Notes: a model not told the origin generated them from the letters alone. Shown: positions 36,109-44,884, counted from the stretch's first letter. The stretch: DNA of 64,000 nucleotides from Actinomadura oligospora ATCC 43269 (GCF_000518265.1 NZ_JADG01000017.1:62001-126000); one strand, 5' to 3'. Translations and numbers: made by a program.

Positions 36109-38076
36109 TCAGCCGAGCGGGAGACGCTGGACGCCGGTGTAGTTGGTACCGGCGAACAGCCAACGGCCGTCGCCGCTGGTCACCAGGGAGGACGTGGCGG
36201 GACTCGGCAGGCCCTTGCTGATGTCACGCCAGGTCACGCCCGCGTCGTCGCTGCGCCACACACCCGTGCGGCCACCATCGCCCGTCCACGCGGCGAACAG
36301 GGTGCCCGGACGGCTCGGGTCGGCGATCACCTGCTTCAACGTGCCACCGTCGGCGGGCTGGACGGTGGTGAAGGTCGCGCCGCCGTCGGTGCTCAGCCGC
36401 AGGTCCGAGCCGCCCGTGACGACGCGCTTCGGGTCGCGGGGGTCGACGAAGACCTGCGGTGAGGGGTCCTCGCTCACCGAGGTGAAGGTGCGTCCGCCGT
36501 CATCGGAGCGCATCAGCCCCTCGCGCGTGCCCACCCAGACCCGCTGCGGATCGCGCGGATCCCCGGCCATGGACGAGTAGGGCGCGTCGGGAAGGTTCGC
36601 CGTCCACCAGGTCGCGCCCTCGTCCTCGCTGCCGCGCATCTGCCAGCCGTTGAACGAGAAGTACAGGACGAGCACGCGGCGCGGGTCGGCCGGATGCACG
36701 AGCAACGCGGTCGGGTTGCCGCCGGAGCCGATGACGCTGTTCCTGGTCCAGGTCGCGCCGCCGTCGTCGCTGCGGTAGATCCCGGTGGCCAGGCCGTTCT
36801 CCTCGGCCCGCCAGACCGTCCGCGGCGACCGGGACGACACCCCGATCTTGGGATAGGCGTGCAGGGTGTCGGAGGTGACGCGCGTCCAGCGGCGGGTGGC
36901 CTCGGTGACGTTGCCCGTGGGCAGCGCCGTGTGGAACAGGTCCCAGATCCCGGTGGAGACCAGCAGCTCCCGGCCGCTCGGATCACGCGAGGTCAGCAGG
37001 TGCGTGGCCGTCTCGCTCGGCACGCCGACCGGACGGTAGTCGCGGCCGTTGGTGGTGCTGAACACGCCGTTGTAGCCGTCGGAGACCAGCGTGGTGCCGT
37101 GCGCGCCGCCCATCGGCGCGACCTCGCCCACGCCCTTGCCCGGAATCGGCACGTTCCAAGTGGCGAAGGACCGGCCGCGGTCGCGGCTCACGTAGATCTT
37201 GTTCGCGGTCGTGACGAACACGTCGTCGCCGAAGATCTGCGGCCCGTAGAGGTTGGCGGCCTTGTCGGTGACGAGCGTCCGCCAGGTCTTCCCCTGGTCG
37301 GAGGTGCCGTAGAGCGCGTGGCCCGCCGTCACCACCACGCCCCAGTCGGCCGCGGCGACCTCGTCGACGTCCTGCCGCCCCACCTGCCCGAGGCGCTCGG
37401 GGACGGGGACGGCGCCGTTGATCCCCCGGATCACCCAGAGGTCCTGGCCGGGCGCGGCCGTCGTGGCGTACAGGTCGTCGCCGACCAGGCTGAGCATCCG
37501 CTTGGGCATCGGCGCGGCCATGCTCTCGCGCGCCCACGGCCGCCGGATCTCCCGCCAGTCGTCCCCGCCGTCGGTGCTCACCCCGATCGTGTCGAGGCCC
37601 TCGGTGACGACGGTCCGTCCGGACACCGCGAGCTGGAGCGGGCCGTCCTGGGTGTCGTGGCGCAGCGTCCGCCAGGTCTCACCCCGGTCGGTGCTGCGCA
37701 TCAGCCAGCCCTCGTAGGTCCCGAAGCCGGACCCCTTCGCGACCAGCAGGTACATCCGCCGGGGGTCGGCGGGGTCGACGACGAAGGAGCGGGTCGAGCC
37801 GTACAGCTTCGGGACGGTGTCACGCAGCCGCCAGTGCGCGCCGCGGTCCTCCGAGAGCCAGAGCAGCTGCGGCGAGTCGGTCATGAGGGCGAGTTGGTTG
37901 GGGTCGCGGGGCGACAGGCCGATGGACCCGCCGACCGAGTCCGGTCCCACCGCCTCCCAGCTGGTCTCCGGCCTGGACTGGACGGCCTGGTCGGCCCGCG
38001 CCGCGCTCGTCCCGGACACGGCGAGCGCCGCCCCGGTCACGACGGCGGCGAGCCGCACGATGACGTTCCGTCTCAC
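36109..38076 (-). CDS. Secreted BNR/sortilin-type repeat protein (sialidase-like propeller)
   Basis: A 655-aa exported protein. The GTG at 38076 lies eight bases after AAGGAG and opens a Sec signal peptide (VRRNVIVRLAAVVTGAALAV, cleaved near ARA-DQ). The mature part is made of Asp-box (BNR) repeats such as STDRGETWRTL, STDGGDDWREI, SDQGKTWRTL, SRDRGRSFATW, SDDGGATWTRN, SEDEGATWW, SDDGGRTF, STDGGATF and SDDAGVTW. This makes at least nine repeats, consistent with one or two beta-propellers as in the sortilin/VPS10 or photosystem assembly-like group. No sialidase catalytic residues were identified, so enzymatic activity is not claimed. Confidence 0.87.
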   Translation of the reverse strand: MRRNVIVRLAAVVTGAALAVSGTSAARADQAVQSRPETSWEAVGPDSVGGSIGLSPRDPNQLALMTDSPQLLWLSEDRGAHWRLRDTVPKLYGSTRSFVVDPADPRRMYLLVAKGSGFGTYEGWLMRSTDRGETWRTLRHDTQDGPLQLAVSGRTVVTEGLDTIGVSTDGGDDWREIRRPWARESMAAPMPKRMLSLVGDDLYATTAAPGQDLWVIRGINGAVPVPERLGQVGRQDVDEVAAADWGVVVTAGHALYGTSDQGKTWRTLVTDKAANLYGPQIFGDDVFVTTANKIYVSRDRGRSFATWNVPIPGKGVGEVAPMGGAHGTTLVSDGYNGVFSTTNGRDYRPVGVPSETATHLLTSRDPSGRELLVSTGIWDLFHTALPTGNVTEATRRWTRVTSDTLHAYPKIGVSSRSPRTVWRAEENGLATGIYRSDDGGATWTRNSVIGSGGNPTALLVHPADPRRVLVLYFSFNGWQMRGSEDEGATWWTANLPDAPYSSMAGDPRDPQRVWVGTREGLMRSDDGGRTFTSVSEDPSPQVFVDPRDPKRVVTGGSDLRLSTDGGATFTTVQPADGGTLKQVIADPSRPGTLFAAWTGDGGRTGVWRSDDAGVTWRDISKGLPSPATSSLVTSGDGRWLFAGTNYTGVQRLPLG

Positions 38077-38250
38077 GCGATGGTCTCCTTCAGGGGGATG
38101 ATCATCAACGCCCCGAGCCTGATCGACTACTTCCCAGTAGGGAAGAGCCACAGTCCACAAGATCGTTTAAACATCAATCCCACCCCGGAGGCGACAGCAT
38201 CCGCCCACCCCGCCCGGCCCTGTCCACCGGACCCAACGACGACAACGCCG

Positions 38251-38283
38251 CGAGCCCGTCCCGAACAGGCCGGGACGGGCTCG
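38251..38283 (-). terminator. Terminator hairpin of the DHA2 exporter gene
   Basis: CGAGCCCGTCCCG (38251-38263) pairs perfectly with CGGGACGGGCTCG (38271-38283) across a seven-base loop, 17 bases beyond the exporter stop. Confidence 0.75.
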
Positions 38284-38299
38284 CCGCTTCAGCGAAGGA

Positions 38300-39922
38300 T
38301 CAGTGCGCGGGAATGGTGTCGACCACCGTCTCCTCCACCGCGGCCGACTTCTCCTTCGGCCCCGAACCCCGCAGCGGGACCTCCTTGACGAACCAGGCGG
38401 CGACGAACGCCAGCGCGGCCAGGACCGCGCCGCCGATCGCCACGCCGTGCACCCCGCTCGTGACGCCCGCCTCGAACGCCTCGCGGATGTTGGCGGGAAG
38501 CGTCTTCAGCATCTCGGGCGTGAAGTGCCCGCCACCGGACACGATCTTGTGCGCCGCGTCCGAGCCGAGCCGGTCGGAGAGCACGCCCTCGAGCCGGTTG
38601 GTGTACACCGAGCCGAGCAGCGCGACGCCGAGGGAACCGCCGATCGTGCGGAACAGGGTGACCGCGCCACTGGCCGCGCCCATGTCGCGCAGCTCGACGC
38701 TGTTCTGCGTGACCAGCATGCTGATCTGCATGATGAAGCCCATTCCGAGCCCGACGCCCAGCGTCAGGAACGAGCTCATCGCGGTCGAGGTGTCCACGGT
38801 CAGCGTCAGCAGGACGAGCATCCCGCCGGTCAGCACCGCGCCGCCGATGATCGGGTAGATCCGGTAGCGGCCGTTGCGGGTGATGAGCTGCCCGGTCGTC
38901 AGCATCACCACCAGCATGCCGAACATCAGCGGAAGCAGCAGCAGACCACTGTTGGTCGGGGACGCGCCCTGGACGTTCTGCATGTACTGCGGCAGGAAGT
39001 TGACCGCGCCGAACATCGCGCCGCCCACCAGGAAGCTGAGCACCTGCGCGGCGGCGAAGTTACGGCTGCGGAACAGCCGCATCGGCAGGATCGGCTCGGG
39101 AACGCGGTTCTCGGCGAACACGAACGCGACCAGGGACACGACACCGACGACCCCGAGGCCGATGATCTGCGCCGACGCCCACGGGTACTCGGTGCCGCCC
39201 CAGCTGGCGACCAGCGTGACGCAGACGACGCCCACGGTCAGCAGGGCCGCCCCGATGAAGTCGATCTTCGCCTTCAGGCGGCGCGAGTGCAGGTGCATGC
39301 CGAACCCGGTCACCAGCAGCGCGACCGCGCCGATCGGCACGTTCACATAGAACGCCCAGCGCCAGCTCAGGTGGTCGGTGAGGAAGCCGCCGAGCAGCGG
39401 GCCGCCGACGAACGCGACCGGCATCATGCCGCCGATCATCGCCTGGAACTTGCCGCGCTCACGCGGCGGCACCAGGTCGCCGATGATCGCCATCGCGCCG
39501 ACCATCAGGCCGCCCGCGCCGAGGCCCTGCAGCGCGCGGAACCCGATCAGCTCGCTCATGTTCTGCGCCAGGCCGGACAGCATCGACCCGACCAGGAAGA
39601 TCACGATCGAGGACATGAACATGCCCTTGCGGCCGTACAGGTCGCCGAGCTTGCCCCAGATCGGGGTCGCGGCGGCCGCCGCCAGCGCGTAGGCGGTGAC
39701 GACCCACGACAGGTGGGCGAGGCCGCCCAGGTCGCCGACGATGGTCGGCAGGGCGGTGCCGACGATCAGGTTGTCGAGCATCGCCAGGAACATCCCGAGC
39801 ATCAGCCCGAAGATCCCGATGTAGATCTGGCGCTGGCTGTTGGCCTCGGCCCCCGCGTCCGCAGCGGCCCCGGGCCCCGCTGCGGCGGGCGGCGCGGCCT
39901 GCCCGTTTCCTGCCTGCGACAT
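38300..39922 (-). CDS. DHA2-family MFS drug exporter (EmrB/QacA type)
   Basis: A 540-aa proton-driven exporter with about 14 membrane segments. The first segment carries the family motif LDNLIVGTALPTIVGDL, and loop 2-3 carries GKLGDLYGRKG. ATG at 39922, seven bases after AGGGGAG; the longer frame to 40003 runs through the operator region and was rejected. The N-terminal ~35 residues are Ala/Gly/Pro-rich and cytosolic. Divergent from a TetR gene across a nested inverted repeat, so expression is most likely repressed by that TetR and induced by a drug-like ligand. A TTGACG/TACCGT promoter reads toward it. Confidence 0.93.
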   Translation of the reverse strand: MSQAGNGQAAPPAAAGPGAAADAGAEANSQRQIYIGIFGLMLGMFLAMLDNLIVGTALPTIVGDLGGLAHLSWVVTAYALAAAAATPIWGKLGDLYGRKGMFMSSIVIFLVGSMLSGLAQNMSELIGFRALQGLGAGGLMVGAMAIIGDLVPPRERGKFQAMIGGMMPVAFVGGPLLGGFLTDHLSWRWAFYVNVPIGAVALLVTGFGMHLHSRRLKAKIDFIGAALLTVGVVCVTLVASWGGTEYPWASAQIIGLGVVGVVSLVAFVFAENRVPEPILPMRLFRSRNFAAAQVLSFLVGGAMFGAVNFLPQYMQNVQGASPTNSGLLLLPLMFGMLVVMLTTGQLITRNGRYRIYPIIGGAVLTGGMLVLLTLTVDTSTAMSSFLTLGVGLGMGFIMQISMLVTQNSVELRDMGAASGAVTLFRTIGGSLGVALLGSVYTNRLEGVLSDRLGSDAAHKIVSGGGHFTPEMLKTLPANIREAFEAGVTSGVHGVAIGGAVLAALAFVAAWFVKEVPLRGSGPKEKSAAVEETVVDTIPAH

Positions 39923-39950
39923 CGCTAGTCTCCCCTGAAGGACGGAACCC

Positions 39951-40025
39951 AACTTACTTGCCGTCCGGCTAGTTTGCTTACCTGTCGTACGGTAAGCTGC
40001 CAACTAGCCGGTCGTCAAGTAAGTT
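39951..40025. promoter_or_regulatory. Nested inverted-repeat operator and promoter between DHA2 exporter and TetR
   Basis: The left arm 39951-39976 and right arm 40001-40025 are near-perfect inverse copies (only a few mismatches over ~25 bases). Between them lies a second palindrome, CTTACCTGTCGTACGGTAAG (39977-39996). On the minus strand, TTGACG (40013-40018) and TACCGT (39989-39994) with an 18-base spacer form a promoter for the exporter, buried in the repeats. The TetR protein should bind here and repress both genes. Confidence 0.8.
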
Positions 40026-40045
40026 GCAGGGACAGGGGAGAGATC

Positions 40046-40633
40046 ATGGGCGGACGACGGGGCAACACCCGCGAGGAGATTCGCAGGGTCGCACTCGAAC
40101 TGTTCGCCGAACAGGGCTACGAGAAGACCTCGCTGCGCGAGATCGCCGAGCGGCTCGGCGTGACCAAGGCCGCCCTCTACTACCACTTCAAGACCAAAGA
40201 GGACATCATCGCCAGCCTCTTCGAAGAGGTCGGCGAGAAGGTGGACGAACTGGTCGCCTGGGCGCAGTCGGAGCCGATGACCCGCGAGCACCGCGTGGAG
40301 ATCATCGAGCGCTACGCCGAGATGCTGCGCGGACCCGCCGGCGACCTCATGCGCTTCATGTCGCAGAACCAGCAGGAGGTCCGCGACCTCAAGCCGGGCG
40401 AGGGAGCGCGCGCCCGCTTCCTCAAACTCGCGCGCGTCCTGGCGGACGACCGCGACCCCGTGGTCGACCAGCTCCGCGCCCGCCTGTCCATCATGTCCCT
40501 GCACATGAGCGTGTTCCTGATGCGCGACATGGACATCTCCGACGACGAGCGACACGAGGCCGCCCTGCAGATCGCCATGGAACTGGTCGACAACCACCCC
40601 GCGCACGCCCAGCGGCAACAGCCCGCGAACTGA
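40046..40633 (+). CDS. TetR-family repressor of the DHA2 exporter
   Basis: A 195-aa repressor. The N-terminal TetR helix-turn-helix is standard: NTREEIRRVALELFAEQGYE, then TSLREIAERLGVTKAALYYH, with FKTKEDIIASLFEEV following (residues ~6-65). The C-terminal ~130 residues are the ligand-binding and dimer domain. ATG five bases after a GGGGAGAG ribosome binding site. Divergent from the exporter across the operator at 39951-40025, a classical arrangement for drug-induced derepression. Confidence 0.93.
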   Translation: MGGRRGNTREEIRRVALELFAEQGYEKTSLREIAERLGVTKAALYYHFKTKEDIIASLFEEVGEKVDELVAWAQSEPMTREHRVEIIERYAEMLRGPAGDLMRFMSQNQQEVRDLKPGEGARARFLKLARVLADDRDPVVDQLRARLSIMSLHMSVFLMRDMDISDDERHEAALQIAMELVDNHPAHAQRQQPAN

Positions 40634-41158
40634 CCCGCGTCACCGGCGCGGACGGCTCCGAGCGGAGCGAGCCGATCAGCGCGCCGAAGACCGGCGGCAC
40701 CCGCCGGGCCGGAGATCGGCGCGTCCAAATGTTTGCACACTTGCGCAAGAGATAAATAGGATGGCGGCTGCCGGTAGGAGGCGCGGGACGCCGTCGCCCC
40801 CGACCCGGCGTCCACGTCGGGCGCCGCCCCGAAGGGGTGGCCGCCCGGGCCTCTCGTGACCGGGCCCGGACGGCCGGCCGCCCGGCGGGTCGTGCACCAA
40901 GGGGGGACGCCAGGCGGCCCCGGCCCCGGAGGACCACCCGATCCGTCCTCCGGGGCCGGGGTCAATCACAGCCCGGGACCATGCCCCGGACTCGCGTTCC
41001 AGGCCGGGGACACCGCGCCGCACGGCCCGGACGGGGCACCCCAGATCCCCGTCCGCACCGGGGCGGTCGCGCGGAGCGCCCCGACCCGGAACGCTCCATG
41101 AAGCCCCTGGCATCCGGCCGGCCGACCCCACCGCCGACCGGCCGGACGACCTTACGGG
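40634..41158. other. Gene-free region before the SH3-like cluster
   Basis: About 525 bases with no convincing gene. It contains an AT-richer island (40725-40762) with TTGCAC, the palindrome CTTGCGCAAG (40740-40749) and ATAAATAGGATGG. This looks like a promoter and ribosome binding site for a plus-strand ORF of only 32 Arg-rich codons starting at 40761. The right part holds the terminator at 40918-40961 for the first SH3-like gene. Confidence 0.5.
40918..40961 (-). terminator. Terminator of SH3-like gene 1
   Basis: Bases 40918-40934 (CCCCGGCCCCGGAGGAC) pair perfectly with 40945-40961 over a ten-base loop. A shortened copy of this hairpin follows SH3-like gene 2, showing that the terminator was duplicated with the gene. 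Confidence 0.75.
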
Positions 41159-41476
41159 CTAGTAGCTCCGGTACAGGTAGCTCCGGTACACCCAGCCGTA
41201 GGGGTGGTAGATGTGGACGTAGCCGTAGTGGCTGTGGCACTCACCGCGGATGTGCCTGGCGTAGCGGTACAGGTGCCCCACCACGTAGTGCGGCCGGTAA
41301 GGCCGGTTCCAGACGTCGATCCAGTAGTGCCCGTGCGAGTGCACGTTGTAGTAGCAGTAGCGCGCCGCCGACGCCGCGGAGGGAGTGGCGGTCGAGCTCG
41401 CGTTCGCCTGGCCGGGGACCAGCGTCGAGGCGGCGATCAGCGGGACGGCCAGTGCGGCTGTCTGCCAGATCTTCAT
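41159..41476 (-). CDS. Small secreted SH3-like protein, paralogue 1 (Tyr/His-rich)
   Basis: A 105-aa secreted protein. ATG five bases after AAGGAGGT. Signal peptide MKIWQTAALAVPLIAASTLV, cleaved near ANA. The mature ~75 residues keep two cysteines (ARYCYYN and RGECHS) that match those of the two paralogues upstream. The core has diverged: where the others read LNVR-GPGL-YR it has IDVWNRPYRPHY. It is unusually rich in Tyr and His and ends RSYLYRSY. It may be a cell-surface or metal-binding variant of the SH3b-like fold; function unknown. Confidence 0.85.
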   Translation of the reverse strand: MKIWQTAALAVPLIAASTLVPGQANASSTATPSAASAARYCYYNVHSHGHYWIDVWNRPYRPHYVVGHLYRYARHIRGECHSHYGYVHIYHPYGWVYRSYLYRSY

Positions 41477-41909
41477 TGAGTACCTCCTTGATGTACTCGG
41501 TGCAGACTGTGGAACGAGTGCAGCACCGGACGGCAGAAGCCTCAAGAAAGCCCGAAATCACCCGGACGACATGTAACGCCCCAGCGAGCCCTGTCATCGC
41601 AGGTCACGGGGCCTCCACGAAGATGCTCTTACACCTCGGCGGCCTAACACCATGACCACTCGGTCACATGGTGGCGATCTGCTGTTCGCCCAGTTCAGAG
41701 CGCCGGAGAACTTCTTACACGCGCCGCGGCGCGGCGCCCGCCGGACACCGCGCCGCGGCGAGGGGAAAGGGGCGGCCCCGGAGGACGGGTCGTGCTCCGT
41801 CCTCCGGGGCCGGGGGGCGTCGGTGGCCCGGACACGCACTCCGGGCATCGGCCCCCTGGAGTCCGGCCGGCCAGGCCCCACCGCCAGGCCGGCCGGACGG
41901 TCCGGCTTG
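41477..41909. other. Spacer between SH3-like genes 1 and 2
   Basis: About 430 bases. It holds the upstream region of gene 1 (conserved block 41501-41618) and a second conserved block ending in CAGTTCAGAGCGCC (near 41690-41703). Also present are two CGCGCCGCGGCG repeats (41719-41757 region) and the terminator of gene 2 (41774-41811). No gene seen. Confidence 0.6.
41774..41811 (-). terminator. Terminator of SH3-like gene 2
   Basis: GGCCCCGGAGGAC (41774-41786) pairs perfectly with GTCCTCCGGGGCC (41799-41811). The stem is the same as in the hairpin at 40918-40961. Confidence 0.72.
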
Positions 41910-42236
41910 CTAGTGGACCCTCTTCAGGTAGTGACCGTCGGACCAGCCCATCGGGTGGGTGAGGTGGACCCAGGTGCGGTGGTCGGCACGGTGCGTCTTG
42001 CAGTCACTGGGGACGTGCTTGGCGTTGTACCGCAGACGGGCGACGATCCGGTAGTGCAGCCCGGGACCGAACCGGACGTTCAGGTAGTGACCGGGCTGGA
42101 CGTGCACCACGTCGTAGTAGCAGACGGGCGGTGCGGACGCTGCGCTCGTCGCCGTGCTCGCGTCCGCCTGGGCGGGCGCCAGCATCGAGAACGTGACCAG
42201 TGGGGCGGCCAGTGCGGCCGCCTTCAGGATTTTCAT
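41910..42236 (-). CDS. Small secreted SH3-like protein, paralogue 2
   Basis: A 108-aa secreted protein with ATG after AAGGGGGTACTC. Signal peptide MKILKAAALAAPLVTFSMLA, cleaved near ADA. The mature domain reads YLNVRFGPGLHYRIVARLRY, then a second Cys (SDCKT), then WVHL and GWSDGHYLKRVH. This is the pattern of bacterial SH3b domains (NVR-GPG-Y-VV-L, then W-V, then GW-YL). Two cysteines flank the core and may pair. Very similar to paralogue 3 and to the promoter-proximal sequences of both neighbours. SH3b proteins often bind peptidoglycan; this is family knowledge, not shown here. Confidence 0.88.
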   Translation of the reverse strand: MKILKAAALAAPLVTFSMLAPAQADASTATSAASAPPVCYYDVVHVQPGHYLNVRFGPGLHYRIVARLRYNAKHVPSDCKTHRADHRTWVHLTHPMGWSDGHYLKRVH

Positions 42237-42259
42237 GAGTACCCCCTTCGCGTACTCGC

Positions 42260-42366
42260 GCAGAACTGTTGAAAGAGTGCAACACGAGCTGGAAGAAGCC
42301 TCAAGAAAGCCTGAACTCACCGAAGCGATATATATCGCCAGGGAGAGTCATATCGCCGCAGGTCAG
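42260..42366 (-). repeat. Conserved upstream block of the SH3-like genes (copy 2 of 3)
   Basis: The same block precedes all three genes: 41501-41618, 42260-42366 and 42811-42919. Shared pieces include GAGTGCAACACGAG (GAGTGCAGCACCGG in copy 1), GCCTCAAGAAAGCC (GCCTCAAGGAAGCC in copy 3) and TCGC-GCAGGTCA. It is probably the common promoter and control region; on the minus strand CTTGAGGC could be a -35 element. Confidence 0.65.
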
Positions 42367-42477
42367 ACACGCCGTCACGGAATGATCTGCCCCTCCGGAG
42401 GCAGCCCAGAGTGACCCCGTGGTCACAGGTCGGCGAACCACTGTTTGACCAGTTCAGAGCGCCAGAACGCGGTTCGG

Positions 42478-42792
42478 CTAGTGGACCTTCCTCAGGTAGT
42501 GACCGCTCGCCCAGCCCCGGGGCCGGTGGAGGTGGACCCAGCCCCTGCGGGACTTGTGGCAGGCGCCGGGAATCCGCTTGGCGCCGTGCCTCAGATGACC
42601 CACCACCCGATACCTCAGACCGGGACCGGACCGGACGTTCAGGACATGGTGGCGGTGCACGTGCACCACCTTCCAGTGGCACGTCGGCACCGAGGCCGAC
42701 GAGGCCGGCTCACTCGCCTCCGCCCGCCCGGGGGCCAGCATCGAGAACGTGATCAGCGGGACGGCCAGCGCGGCCGTCTGCCAGGTCTTCAT
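42478..42792 (-). CDS. Small secreted SH3-like protein, paralogue 3
   Basis: A 104-aa secreted protein with ATG five bases after AAGGAGG. Signal peptide MKTWQTAALAVPLITFSMLA, cleaved near AEA. Mature SH3b-like core: VLNVRSGPGLRYRVVGHL, Cys in PGACHKS, WVHLHRPRGWASGHYLRKVH. This copy is the closest to a consensus SH3 type 3 domain, so it is probably the least diverged of the three. No terminator hairpin separates it from paralogue 2, and the gap is shorter, so transcription may read through. Confidence 0.88.
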   Translation of the reverse strand: MKTWQTAALAVPLITFSMLAPGRAEASEPASSASVPTCHWKVVHVHRHHVLNVRSGPGLRYRVVGHLRHGAKRIPGACHKSRRGWVHLHRPRGWASGHYLRKVH

Positions 42793-43106
42793 GGTTGCCT
42801 CCTTCACGCTGCGCGGGGTGTTGAAGGAGTGCAACACGAGTCAGAAGGGGCCTCAAGGAAGCCCGGGGTCACCGAGACGACAGGTGACCTCGCGGCGAGC
42901 CACATCGCCGCAGGTCAGCGGGCTTGTGACGGGTCGGCGCCCCCGCTCCGGGGGCACAGCACAGTGACCTCCCGGTCATGCGCCCGCGAGATCCCGTTCC
43001 CCCTGCTCAGAGCCCCGATGATCCGGCTCGACGCCCCCGCTCGACGCCCCGCTCGGCACCCTCCGCTCGACGCCCCCCGCTCGGCGACCGTGGCCGGTCG
43101 TGCGGT
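42793..43106. other. Spacer upstream of SH3-like gene 3
   Basis: About 310 bases holding the third copy of the conserved upstream block (42811-42919). A short CTCGACGCCCC-type reiteration (43029-43085) lies just beyond the stop of the second DHA2 exporter. No gene seen. Confidence 0.55.
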
Positions 43107-44822
43107 TCAGTGGACGCGGCTGGCCGTCCGGGTCCCGTGGTCCGCGTGCTCCTCGTGGACGAACCGCTTCCCGCGCAGCAGCGAGGCGACCGCGGCGACC
43201 AGCGACATGGCGATGGCCAGCGAGAACACGATGACCAGGCCGTGGTGGAACGGCCCGGAGATCAGGTGCGGGAAGTAGGACCGTCCGGTCAGTTCGGCGG
43301 CGTCGCCGGGCGGCAGCGAGGCGAGCACCCCGCCCTGGCCGAGCAGGCTGCCGATCGGGTTGTAGCCGAGGAAGGCGGCGAACAGCGTGCCGACCGGCGG
43401 CAGGCTCGCCACGTGGTCCGCCGCGGACGGCGGGACGCCGTGCGCGGTCAGCCCGCCGGACAGCGTCCCCGGCAGCCGGTCCGCCAGGCCCGCGATCATC
43501 AGGGAGAAGAACACGCCGATGGACAGCACCATCCCGGCGTTCATGAAGGTCGCCCGCATCCCGGACGCGACGCCGCGCTGGTCGGCCGGGACCGCGTTCA
43601 TGATGGCGGTGGTGTTGGGCGCGGCGAACAGCCCGGAGCCGAGCCCGCTCACGAAGATCAGCAGCGCGAACAGCCAGTACGGGAAGTCGGTCGGGATCAG
43701 CAGCAGTCCGGCGAAGCCCGCCGCGGACAGCAGCAGCCCGCCGGACGCGAAGGCCCGCGCGCCGTGCCGGTCCGAGAGATGGCCCGACAGCGGCCCGGCG
43801 ACCAGGAACCCGACGGTCAGCGGCAGCAGGTAGATCCCGGCCCACAGCGGGGTGTCGGCGAAGTCGTAGCCGTGCAGCGGCAGCCAGATGCCCTGCAGCC
43901 AGATGATCAGCATGAACTGCATGCCGCCGCGCGAGATCGCGGCGAGCAGTCCGGCGGCGTTGCCCGCGGCGAACGCGCGGATCCGGAACAGGCCGAGCCG
44001 GAACATGGGTTCCGGAACCCGCGTCTCGACGACGCAGAACACCGCGAGCAGCGCGATCCCGCCGATGACGCCGGTGAGCACCCAGGGGTTCGTCCAGCCC
44101 ATGACGTGCCCGCCGTAGGGCTGGATGCCGTAGGTGATCGCGGCGAGCAGCGCGGTCAGCCCGGCGGCGAAGGTGAGGTTGCCCGCCCAGTCGATGCTGA
44201 TCCTCGTGGCGCGCCGCGCGGTCTCGACGAGGCTGCGGTAGGCCCAGACCGTCCCGATGACGCCGATCGGCGCGGACGCGAAGAACACCAGCCGCCAGCT
44301 GACCTCGCTGAGCAGGCCGCCCGCGACCAGGCCGAGGAAGCTTCCGGCGATGCCCGCGACCTGGTTGACTCCCATGGCCATGCCACGCCGTCTGGCGGGG
44401 AACGCGTCGGTGAGGATGGCGGCGGAGTTGGCCATGAGCATCGCGCCGCCGATGCCCTGGAAGATCCGCCAGCCGATCAGCCAGACCGCGCCCGCCCCGC
44501 CGTGCAGCGGGTCGAGCGCCAGCACGAGCGTCCCGGCCGTGAACACCGCGAAGCCCGCGTTGTACATGCGGACGCGGCCGAACAGGTCGCCGAGCCTGCC
44601 GAGCGTCACGACCAGGACGGCCGACACAAGCATGTAGCCCATCAGGATCCACAGCAGGTAACTGACGTTGCCGGGCTGGAGGGGGTCCAGGTGGATCCCG
44701 CGGAAGATCGCGGGCAGGGAGATGATGACGATGGACGAGTTGACCGTGGCGAGCAGCATGCCGAGCGTGGTGTTGCTCAGCGCGATCCACGCGTAGCGGG
44801 TGGACGGGCGGGCGTGGTCCAC
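43107..44822 (-). CDS. Second DHA2-family MFS exporter
   Basis: A 571-aa exporter with about 14 membrane segments. Motifs: VNSSIVIISLPAIFRGI in segment 1, LGRLGDLFGRVRMYN in loop 2-3, and GVASGMRATFMNAG in the middle. GTG at 44822, five bases after GGAGG. A non-membrane insert near residues 440-520 (DRLPGTLSGGLTAHGVPPSAADHVASLPPVG) is typical of this actinobacterial subgroup. A 16-base imperfect palindrome lies 47 bases upstream, so a TetR- or MarR-type regulator probably controls it, but none is encoded next door. Confidence 0.92.
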   Translation of the reverse strand: MDHARPSTRYAWIALSNTTLGMLLATVNSSIVIISLPAIFRGIHLDPLQPGNVSYLLWILMGYMLVSAVLVVTLGRLGDLFGRVRMYNAGFAVFTAGTLVLALDPLHGGAGAVWLIGWRIFQGIGGAMLMANSAAILTDAFPARRRGMAMGVNQVAGIAGSFLGLVAGGLLSEVSWRLVFFASAPIGVIGTVWAYRSLVETARRATRISIDWAGNLTFAAGLTALLAAITYGIQPYGGHVMGWTNPWVLTGVIGGIALLAVFCVVETRVPEPMFRLGLFRIRAFAAGNAAGLLAAISRGGMQFMLIIWLQGIWLPLHGYDFADTPLWAGIYLLPLTVGFLVAGPLSGHLSDRHGARAFASGGLLLSAAGFAGLLLIPTDFPYWLFALLIFVSGLGSGLFAAPNTTAIMNAVPADQRGVASGMRATFMNAGMVLSIGVFFSLMIAGLADRLPGTLSGGLTAHGVPPSAADHVASLPPVGTLFAAFLGYNPIGSLLGQGGVLASLPPGDAAELTGRSYFPHLISGPFHHGLVIVFSLAIAMSLVAAVASLLRGKRFVHEEHADHGTRTASRVH

Positions 44823-44868
44823 GCGGACCTCCGGAAGGGGCGGCGGGGGAGGCTTCCGAATAGTTTCT

Positions 44869-44884
44869 TACGCTAACTAACGTA
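44869..44884 (-). promoter_or_regulatory. Operator-like palindrome upstream of the second exporter
   Basis: TACGCTAACTAACGTA is a 12/16 palindrome immediately beside TTGACG on the minus strand (44885-44890), a good -35 hexamer. A repressor here would block the exporter promoter. The matching -10 is not clear. Confidence 0.5.

Noticed and set aside
43029..43085. CTCGACGCCCC-type repeats as a possible CRISPR or functional array
   Set aside because: Units are short, irregular and without spacers; more likely simple GC-rich reiteration after a stop codon.
42978..44876. A 632-codon plus-strand frame
   Set aside because: Antisense to the second DHA2 exporter; its translation is Arg/Asp/Gln-rich without domains.
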